This document shows positions 56,841 to 64,000 of a stretch of 64,000 nucleotides of DNA, piece after piece (position 1 is the first letter of the stretch; the number at the start of each line of letters is the position of its first letter). The notes under the pieces were generated by a model, which saw only the letters and a list, made by a program, of their open reading frames with translations, was not told the origin of the DNA and did not search any database. Source of the DNA: Lumbricus terrestris (taxonomy: Eukaryota > Annelida > Clitellata > Crassiclitellata > Lumbricidae); contig OX457050.1 of assembly GCA_949752735.1 (NCBI GenBank), forward strand, positions 41,626,784 to 41,690,783, in the 5' to 3' direction. The position numbers were made by a program, and so were the translations under genes.

Positions 56841-58700
56841 TCAGTGCCCGTTGGTGTCGATCGCATGTTTCACAATACGTCTCCATTTGTCTCTCTCCAG
56901 CGCCATTCTGCTAAGTTTGTAGATTTCCAGTTCACACCAGTCCGTGACGTCATCTAGCCATTCTCTGCACGGTCTTCCTCTAACCCCTCTTCCGTCCATC
57001 ATTCCGAAGATGACCTGTTTGATAAGTCGGTCGTTTCCCATTCTGCATACATGTCCAAAGAAGTTTAGTTTCCTCTCCATTATCAGTTGTTTTATGTTCT
57101 TTGTGTTTCCCACTCTTGCGCGCACTTCCACATTTGTTATCTTTTGCTCCCATCTGATGTGCAGTATCCATCTGTAGCATCTCATTTCAAATGCCAATAG
57201 TTTGTTTGTTTCCCTCTTGCGCAAGGTCCATGTCTCACATGCATACAGCAGTATACTGAATATGCATGTTTTTATGATTTCCATTTTTGTTTTTATGCTT
57301 ATTTCACGACTTCTCCACAGGTTTCCAAAGGCTGCCAATGCCCCCGCTGCTTTCGCAATCTGGCTTCCTATCTCCCTTCCGCAGTCATTGTCCCATGTTA
57401 GCAGGCTTCCCAGATATAGAAATTCTTCCACGTGTTCTAGGCCTTCACCGTTGATCTCGATTGGTTTAATGTTCGTTTTTTCTCCGAAGGTCATTGTTTT
57501 TGTTTTGCTGCGGTTGATTTTTAGGCCTACCCTCTCTCCTTCCCTGCCTAGAATGTTAACGTTTTCTTGAATGTTGTGGATGTCTTCTTCTATCAAGTCT
57601 ATATCGTCTGCGAATGCCAAGTTGTTGATAAGTATTCCATGTATGGAAATTCCGGTTTCTTTCTCCTTGATCTTCTCCATTACTCGCTCTAGATATGTGA
57701 TGAATTCGGTAGGAGATACTGGGTCTCCCTGTTTGACGCCAACTCCAATTCGGAACCATTCACCAATCTCTTTTCCCACTCTGACTGCCGATTTTGCTTT
57801 TGTGCATGCATAGTTGAGTAGCTGCGTCAACCGTCTTCCGACTCCGAAGGATTCCAGTGTCGCTTGTAGTATATCGTGCCTTACAGAGTCAAATGCTTTT
57901 TGGAAGTCAATGAAGCAATTGTGTATTAGTTTTCCTTTCCGTTTCGCCTTTTCCCCTATGAGCCGTAGTATTAGTATTTGTTGTGTTGTGTTTCGGTCTC
58001 CTCTGAACCCAGCCTGCTCCTCAGCCATATGCTCCTCTACCTGCGATTTTAATCTTTCGAGCAAAATGGACATCAATACTTTACTCATGTGGTTCATTAG
58101 CGCCAACGTTCTGTAATTGCAGCAGTTTGACAGATCGCCCTTTTTTGGAATTGCTACTATGATTGACCTCGTCCATTCGTCTGGTATTCGTCCTTCCTTC
58201 CACGCTTGGTTACATATGTCATGTATTCTTCTGGTTAATGCTTCTCCTCCCGCCTTCAGAACTTCACCAGTGATTCTGTCGGTCCCCGGTGCTTTGTTGT
58301 TTTTTAACTTGGCTACGGCAAACTCCACTTCTTCCAAAAGGATATCATGCTCCTCATCCTCCCGTGGTGGTGGTGTTATATCATTTAGCTCTTTGACGGC
58401 GTCTCCATTATCCTCTGTTGTTTTATATAACTCGCTACAGTATTCTGTCCATCGTTTTTTATCTCCTCTTTGTCCTGGAGAATGTTTCCGCTCTTATCTG
58501 TTATTGCTGTCTGTTTTGGTTTCCACGGTTTGCTTAGCCTTCTTATGAGTTGGTACGCCTGTCTGCATCTGTTACCAGCCGCTGCACTTTCTATTTCTCC
58601 ATACTGCTCCTTTAACCATTTCTCTTTGTCCATTCTTGCTGCTTTCTTAACTCTATTGCATTGTTGTCTATATTCTATGTCTATCCCGTATAACAGTGCA
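56841..58700 (-). pseudogene. RTE-like LINE reverse transcriptase with one frameshift
   Basis: The main frame 58337-56841 (498 residues) has LKNNKAPGTDRITGEVLK, motif A FIDFQKAFDSVRHD, motif B GVKQGDPVSPTEF, catalytic FADD (57603-57614) and the C-terminal region YACETWTLRKRE, FGHVCRMGNDR and RGRPCREWLDDV typical of RTE-clade proteins. Upstream, MDKEKWLKEQYGEIESAAA and AYQLIRRLSKPWKPK (58385-58670) are the normal preceding segment in another frame. A base is missing near 58455: the phase RWTEYCSELYKTTEDNGDAV links them. The endonuclease is absent, so the copy is 5'-truncated. RT would copy LINE RNA at the target site. This copy is dead but well preserved. Confidence 0.9.
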
Positions 58701-58988
58701 AAATAATAAAAGCACCTAAACTGGAGGATTACCAAAATATTCTTGCTTAAATTGGAGCGGGATTGATGAATATATTCTTGTTTAAATTGGAGCTTGATTG
58801 ATGAAAATGTTTTGCTTAAATTGGAACTAAGTTTGAGCAAATTATACCTACAGAAATAGGCTATTTGTGCAGCAAGGGGGGAATTGTCCGGGGGGATTAA
58901 TGTCCTAGGCTAAATCAGGGAGGAATTGTCCGGGGGGTTATTGTCCGGGGGGTTGTCCAGGGGGGAAATGTCCTACACTCAAGTGATC

Positions 58989-59850
58989 AATGGATCCCAT
59001 CATGAAGGTCTTTCAACTGTGACTTCCTAAGAGAGACATAAACATAAATTTCGAACTGTAAAATTAGCAACGCCAACAGCTTTGCATTGTAAAGTGTCAG
59101 CGAATAATAAGGCAAAACATATAAATTAAGAGATGACCAGATATTGTGTTAAAACGAAAATCTGACTTTACCTTCCATTCGTACAAAATGGCGAGCGAAT
59201 CCAGATTAGCGCTCATTCGAAGCAAAAGCTGGGTTGAGAAAGTATTGTTGGGCCATCTAGTGAATATTGAAGATTCTGCAAAAACACTCGGAATCAGACG
59301 GTAATTATAATTTTCCCAGTTTATTGATGAATCCGGTTGACAGAATTTGACCGCAACCGGTTGCAGTACACAGCTATGCAGTCATCTTAATTGACATAAA
59401 TCTTTGGCTAACGGCCGCTAAATACTAACAACAGATCGACTGTCAACAGCAATACACGGCGTTGATAGCAGCTAGAAAGCATATCCTATGGTGGATTCGT
59501 GAGTCGAACTTAGATCAGCTGATTTTCATGGTGGAAACTGTTATTATGAACTAGATCTATTTTTATCACTCCTCGGGATTACCACACACAACAGTTACTG
59601 ACTGTTCAAAAGAAAATTCATAATTATGATACCTACACTCGATCGTCTGATCATCGACTGTTCAAAAGAAATTCATATGATACCCCCAGAGTTCCCCACT
59701 CGATCGTCTGATCATCGGATTCTCCACCTTCTAATATTAAATGACACCCACCTTAACAGCTACTCGACCTACATGTATACCCCCTCTGCCTTTTTTAACT
59801 GCGGACTCTAGTCTTCTTTTGAATAATGACTACCCTTTGAACACCCTCTG
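58989..59850 (-). promoter_or_regulatory. conserved ZNF upstream block (copy D, minus orientation) and flank
   Basis: 59000-59290 is similar to 28180-28255 joined to 29148-29370. It contains AAAATGGCG at 59185-59193 with a donor-like GTAAAG on the minus strand and 'gccatctagtgaatatt' at 59251. It points toward the ZNF pseudogene at 54642-53163. 'cactcgatcgtctgatcatcg' occurs twice (59635 and 59697). The rest is unrecognised. Confidence 0.5.
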
Positions 59851-59945
59851 GCGTGATGCAGCGCGCTCGTGGGTAAGCTGGTGCTTGCGATTGACTTTCG
59901 AGTGCTGCCTTATAAGTTTAGAAATTACGATTAAAAGATAAGAGT
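59850..59945 (+). promoter_or_regulatory. GCGCTCGTG...CTTTCGAGTG block, plus orientation
   Basis: Reads 'gcgctcgtgggtaagctggtgcttgcgattgactttcgagtgctgcctt', a diverged copy of the block at 14612-14720 and 63285-63350. It is followed at distance by the ZNF tail relic at 62.5 kb. Inferred upstream block of a lost plus-strand ZNF. Confidence 0.4.
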
Positions 59946-60201
59946 AGCCTAGTTAGAGGTTCGCGTTCATGCCCCTTGAAAACCGACATTTATTTTCATT
60001 GACTTGTTCACTCGTTCGTTATATGGATTCTTATTTGCCCCATCGGGAACCTCCTTTTCGACTGCTAATGTTGAAAATAATTGTTCACCAATTTTTTGGC
60101 AAAGAGGACATGGTAAAAATAAAAAAATAAACGGTGAAATTTACAGTAACCTCATGACACACGCCTTACGTGCCTGCACATTCAGCATACCTTGGGTTTA
60201 A

Positions 60202-60599
60202 CCCGTTAATGACCGTGTCCTTTTAAAAGGACAGTTGTATTTGCTTACCTATTTTAATATGATATCAAGTCAATAATATCGTTTTTGTTTTCTATCATCC
60301 TGCTGATGTTGATGAACAAACATCTGTGCAAAAATTTGTCAAGGTCTTTAGTTTTAGTTGTGTTATTAGCATTGGAAGTTGCGGAATTTTGGAATCGAGT
60401 AATGCCGCCAATCAATAATAAATTTTAATTTAATTTAAGTAATTTGCTATTTAAAAAAAAAATTACTTCTGAGTTTTGAGTAGCTATTATATGATTGCTT
60501 GCCTGTATCAATTCATTTTCGCAAAAATTATCTATTTCATTATGGAAAATTTTGACGAAAACTTGCTGTCCTTTTAAAAGGACGCTGGGCATAAATGGG
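60202..60599. mobile_element. piggyBac-like MITE candidate with GTCCTTTTAAAAGGAC palindromes
   Basis: The left end TTAA|CCCGTTAATGACC is followed by the palindrome GTCCTTTTAAAAGGAC. The right end mirrors it: the same palindrome, then GCTGGGCATAAATGGG. CCC-starting ends at a TTAA site with a subterminal palindrome parallel the 26155-28001 element. The right TTAA is not preserved (acag). Confidence 0.5.
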
Positions 60600-60999
60600 A
60601 CAGATTTTGTCTGAATGTACAAAACTGTCATTGAAATGTTTGCACTGTTATCACTCATCAGTATTCAATTATTCATGCACCAAATTTTGCATCTTGTCTC
60701 ACTATGCAAAATACAATTAAGGTCACTGTGATTATTATCTAGTTTAATGACTTCTATAGCGCCATTATAATTATATAAGGCATCAAAAGTCACAGTTTAT
60801 TGAAAACGCCGGGTTCAAATTTTATAGATCAGAAACTATAGACATCTGGCTACTCTAGCTTTGAAAATTGAAACAGATGAACAGCTCCAATATGTTTATG
60901 GGTAAAATTGGATGAAGTGGTCTCAATGATGATTATTGAGGATGCTGCTGTGTCCTCTGATGTCTTCGAACATAACTGTACCATGAAAAAATTCTTTCC
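60600..60999. other. spacer, nothing recognised
   Basis: AT-rich, no supported feature. Confidence 0.4.
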
Positions 61000-61960
61000 C
61001 CAACCACCCCCCTACACTACCCCACCCCACACGACACCCACCACACTCCAACCTCCACCGGTACGCCACCCGTGAAATTTTGATTTTCAAAGAAAAAATT
61101 CTTCCCCTACCCCTACCCCACACCCCCACCCCACACGACACCCACCACACTCCAACCTCCATCGGTACGCCACCCGTGAAATTTTGGTTTTCGTGAAAAA
61201 ATTCTTCCACCCCAAACCCCCCCAACCACAACACCCCCACCCCAGCTCTCAGCCACCCCACCACAGGCCACGACACCCGCCACATTCCAACCTCCACGGG
61301 TACACCACACGTGAAATGTTGATTTTCGGGGAAAAAATTATCCCCCATGCTCCCCCTCCCCCCACACCCTCCACGACACCCCACGACACCCACCATAATC
61401 CAACCTCCACCGGTACGCCACCCGTGAAATTTAGATTTTCTGGAAAAATTTCTTTCCCAACCACCCCTACACCACCCCACCCCACACGACACCCACCACA
61501 CTCCAACCTCAACGGTACGCCACCCGTGAAATTTTGATTTTCGGGGAAAAAATTCTTCCCCACCCCCCTACCCCACACCCCCACCCCACACGACACCCCC
61601 ACGACACCCACCACACTCCAACCTCCATCGGTACGCCACCCGTGAAATTTTGGTTTTCGTGAAAAAAATTCTTCCACCCCAAACCCCCCCAACCACAACA
61701 CCCCCACCCCAGCTCTCAGCCACCCCCACCACAGCCCACGACACCCACCACACTCCGACCTCCACCGGTAAGCCACCCGTGAAATTTTGGTTTTCGTGAC
61801 ATTTTGATTTTCGTGAAAAAATTCTCCCACCCCCCAACCTCACTCCCCCCCACAGCACCCCCACCCCAGCTATCAGCCACCCCCCCCACCACAGCCCACG
61901 ACACCCACCACACTCCGACCTCCACCGGTAAGCCACCCGTGAAATTTTGGTTTTCGGGAA
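61000..61960. repeat. CA-rich tandem repeat, unit about 95-165 bp
   Basis: Eight copies of 'ccaacctccaccggtacgcc' + 'acccgtgaaattttg' + 'ttttcg(t/g)g(a/g)aaaaatt' follow one another, separated by C/A-rich 'accccacaccccc' stretches. A single copy occurs at 45.3-45.4 kb. Long Gly/Trp-rich minus frames here (60923-62078) overlap in several phases and are products of the composition. Confidence 0.88.
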
Positions 61961-62190
61961 AAAAACTATGCATGGCAACGGCTGAAAAAGTAGGGAAAAT
62001 GAGGGGTTTTACCCTCCCCCACCCTGGCCCCATGGTGGCAGAGTTTCGCCGATCCCCCAATAACCTGTATCGGGTCAACCCCGATCCCCCTGCAAAGGAT
62101 TGGTGTCGATTACTTCAAAACTGTGACCGTGCATAGCTAACAATCAAACAATCAAACAATCAAACAAACAAACAAACACACAGACTTACT
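61961..62190. repeat. retroelement-like 3' segment with (CAAA)n tail
   Basis: Follows directly on the tandem block. It reads 'cccgatccccctgcaaagga' and 'caaaactgtgaccgtgcata', then (CAAT)n/(CAAA)n at 62136-62180. Unclassified; it looks like the 3' end of a non-LTR or Penelope-like copy. Confidence 0.4.
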
Positions 62191-62474
62191 GAAATATATA
62201 TAAGATGGAGAAAGAGGTCTTACGATAAGGAGAAGAGGAAGGAGACGGAGGCATTGATTTGTACAAGGGTAGAGGCAACCTGAATTGATTTGTGTTTCGT
62301 TGCTCGTCTGTTTTAAGAGTAGATCAGATGCTTTGAAGTTGGTCATGAATTATTCGTTGAACCTGAAAATCTAAAGAGAAATAGGAAAGCCGATGGAGAC
62401 ACAGAGATGTGCTTATGGATGAAACGTTTTACTGACAGCAACACTAAAACGAAAAAGAGTTAAAACCTTTTATT

Positions 62475-62609
62475 GCAGAGCCTTTTGGATGTGGCATATG
62501 CGATGAATTGTTTGAAATAGAGGAAGAATTTCTAGAGCATTGTTCTAGCCATGGTTTTGCACTAGACAATGATTTGTTGTTCATCTATGATGAACTATTT
62601 TCTGTTTAA
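62475..62609 (+). pseudogene. C-terminal exon or relic of a ZNF paralogue
   Basis: The frame reads AEPFGCGICDELFEIEEEF, then LEHCSSHGFALDNDLL and YDELFSV, stop at 62607-62609. It is the family's atypical last finger with all four zinc ligands (CGIC, H-x3-H). It is closest to the 19.2 kb gene (GCGICNELFEME). It is preceded by a good splice-acceptor sequence, ttttattgcag. No regular fingers precede it within 3 kb; that space is filled by the CA-rich tandem block. It could be a relic or the last exon of a gene whose finger exon was displaced. Relic is more likely. Confidence 0.7.
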
Positions 62610-63284
62610 ATCTAAAGGGTTTCTGAAAGATGGATTAATATAGTGCTGTTTTGTACTAGACTGCTTCAGATTTTCACATACAAAGCACAATATCCTCTGC
62701 ACATCAGACTCATAATTAAGACTGTCGACTTTTCATGAATAACAAGTGAAGCATGATTACGTTTAAGGTCAGGGTCAGTAGAGTCAAGTTTTCACAAATC
62801 GAAAGCAACATAGCCTAAGTCTATGAAGAACAACCTGCGTTCTGGAAATGCAATCTTTAAAAGTTCTGTTATAAAAATTAGATGCTTGCTGTTGCGTATT
62901 CATCGTTGTTTCTGTTGCGACACTACAGGGTGCGTGTTATTATTGTTTCACTTTGATGACAGTAATATCAGAAAGGTCTACTGCATGGTGTTCATTAAAC
63001 TTCAAATCACAGACTTTTAAAGAATCAAAATTGTTACTAGGAGTCAGTGAATTTGTTATATAGCCTTATGTCATAGAAGAGTTGAGTTGTTGAACACAAG
63101 TAGAGCCTACCGTTTGTGAAGCATTTCAGTTTACACTAGACTAGACCCCTCTGATCCTACGGTACCTCGACCTGGACCACCTTTTACGGACAACCCTTTT
63201 GACTCGACGCATTTGATCCTGATTCTATGGTAACTCGACCCGGACCACCACGGACTACTCTCATGGACAACCCTTCTAACTCAA
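62610..63284. other. spacer with a roughly 75 bp tandem duplication
   Basis: 'tgatcctacggtacctcgac' (63151) and 'tgatcctgattctatggtaactcgac' (63208) begin two adjacent copies ending 'ttttgactcgacgca' and 'tctaactcaacgca'. No gene. Confidence 0.5.
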
Positions 63285-63365
63285 CGCAGCGCTCGTGAAT
63301 AAGCCGGTGCCCCGCGCTTGGCTTTCCAGTGGCACTTTAGAAATTTAGAGATTACGATTACGAGA
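63285..63365 (+). promoter_or_regulatory. GCGCTCGTG...CTTTCGAGTGG block, plus orientation
   Basis: Reads 'gcgctcgtgaataagccggtg', 'gcgcttggctttccagtggc' and 'gaaatttagagattacgatt', close to the block at 14612-14720. If it is a ZNF promoter element, another plus-strand ZNF gene would lie beyond the window edge. Confidence 0.4.
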
Positions 63366-64000
63366 GTTATAAATGTTGAGTGATAAAATAAATGGATCAA
63401 AATAGTGAGTAAAAATATTAAATTGCAACATTGGCAGAGAAAGAAAAAAACACTGAATCTGTCGATCTTAGAATCGCCCTCTACAATTGATGCAATATTT
63501 CAAATTCTGGTTGTTTTATTAAAATCACATAGATACCAGTACAATCTGTGTATTGTCACAGTTAAGTTTTGCTGTCATACACTGTGTGAAGCAGTATCTT
63601 AATTATATACAATGCAACAAAGAGCACAAGTATTTTCAAATTGTGTCAAATGATTTGTGTTATGAAATACCTCTGTGCGCAAACTGTTCTATATAGACTT
63701 ACCTGGGTTTCTTCATTAGCGGATGTCGCTGGTCTGTGGAATATTTGTAATTGCAACTTAACTTGAAGTTTGACATGATCGGCAGGACGATTTAAAACAA
63801 TGTCCCTATTGCAATAGATGGGGATAACGAGGTTCAAAGAATAAGATTTTATTATCTAAAACAATAGTCATTCCACCTTAGCAACAGGTGTAGGCTACAA
63901 TAAAATCCTCACAATGGTCAACTTTCCGAAAAGTGACCGACTAACAAGAAGCAACTCGGTTTGTCTCTGGTGGACACTAAGCAGACACCTTTGCTTATAG
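63366..64000. other. spacer to the window end
   Basis: No supported feature. The short frames have no recognisable domain. Confidence 0.4.

Larger units (their letters stand above)
56233..58733. mobile_element. inverted-repeat element, GGTAATCCT-NCAGTTTAGG ends, carrying a LINE RT
   Basis: A 37 bp inverted end GGTAATCCTACAGTTTAGGT... (56233-56269) matches the reverse of 58697-58733 with two differences. Adjacent bases read aaaatat on both sides (7 bp), consistent with insertion into the 'gatgaaaatattcttg' repeat of the host foldback. Inside are a foldback-type array (56330-56755) and a minus-strand RTE-like LINE fragment (56841-58700) filling most of the element. Confidence 0.8.
55820..58980. 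mobile_element. foldback element, GGACATTTCCCCCC family (copy 6), with nested 2.5 kb element
   Basis: Left end GGGGCGCGGACATTACC; right end AATGTCCTACACTC. An exact 8 bp duplication AAGTGATC lies at 55812-55819 and 58981-58988. Interior 35 bp-type units flank a large nested element (56233-58733), so the original copy was only about 0.66 kb. Confidence 0.92.

Noticed and set aside
56719..58706. Plus-strand frames of 75-143 codons across 56.7-58.7 kb.
   Set aside because: They are antisense shadows of the RTE-like reverse transcriptase on the minus strand.
60923..62078. Gly/Trp-rich minus-strand frames of 120-193 codons.
   Set aside because: Three phases overlap in the same CA/GT-rich tandem repeat; composition explains the absence of stops.

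Overview
This is animal genomic DNA: intron-like and AT-rich spacer, no operons, long arrays of Kruppel-type C2H2 zinc-finger coding sequence, several non-LTR retrotransposons, a tRNA-derived SINE, and very dense DNA-transposon debris. The frequent taggcctac-type motif and the repeat mix suggest a marine invertebrate; an echinoderm or another invertebrate deuterostome is my guess, not a demonstration.

Host genes. The only recognisable host genes form a cluster of C2H2 zinc-finger (ZNF) genes that arose by local duplication. Substantial copies lie at 19.2-20.8 kb (+), 23.9-25.1 kb (-), 42.2-44.3 kb (+) and 53.2-54.6 kb (-). Remnants lie at 15.8-16.1 kb (+), 49.5 kb (-) and 62.5 kb (+). All full copies end in the same atypical last finger (GCGIC-x12-H-x3-H). 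A conserved upstream block with a YY1-like AAAATGGCG/CGCCATCTT core and a GTAAR donor-like site lies ahead of the genes (14.8, 29.3, 38.8, 50.7 and 59.2 kb). Several copies are damaged: one by a hAT insertion, one by a nonsense change before the last finger, one by two frameshifts.

Mobile elements. The striking content is a set of foldback (FB) elements. Most end in GGT.../...ACC, carry long inverted arms made of short family-specific tandem motifs, and make 8-9 bp target-site duplications. They share an interior built from tandem copies of a motif like TTCATCCAGCTTCCATTT. Families seen include: GGACATTTCCCCCC arms (4.8, 6.9, 15.3, 21.9, 50.9, 55.8 kb); GACAACTGGTCTAC arms (3.2-11.0, 46.4, 48.2, 51.5 kb); AATCCCGCGACA arms (1.8 kb); CGGTTTCAAATTACC arms (34.6, 40.8 kb); and single copies of others (26.3, 28.3, 38.96, 50.9, 56.2 kb). 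They nest in one another and in LINEs. The locus duplication leaves allele-like empty sites that confirm two insertions.

Other elements: a 5'-truncated LINE with 19 bp target duplications and one frameshift (29.5-34.3 kb); LINE fragments at 0.6-1.6, 21.6, 36.8-38.0 and 56.8-58.7 kb; hAT-type elements with exact 8 bp duplications (7.4-9.8, 14.1, 16.1-18.4 kb); piggyBac-like candidates with TTAA (26.2-28.0, 60.2 kb); a 252 bp solo LTR (48.4 kb); a SINE (52.4 kb); a 1.2 kb minisatellite of about 19 bp units (11.5-12.8 kb); and a CA-rich tandem block (61.0-62.0 kb).

Boundaries and duplications were found by eye. Similarity statements between distant parts of the window come from reading, not from alignment software.
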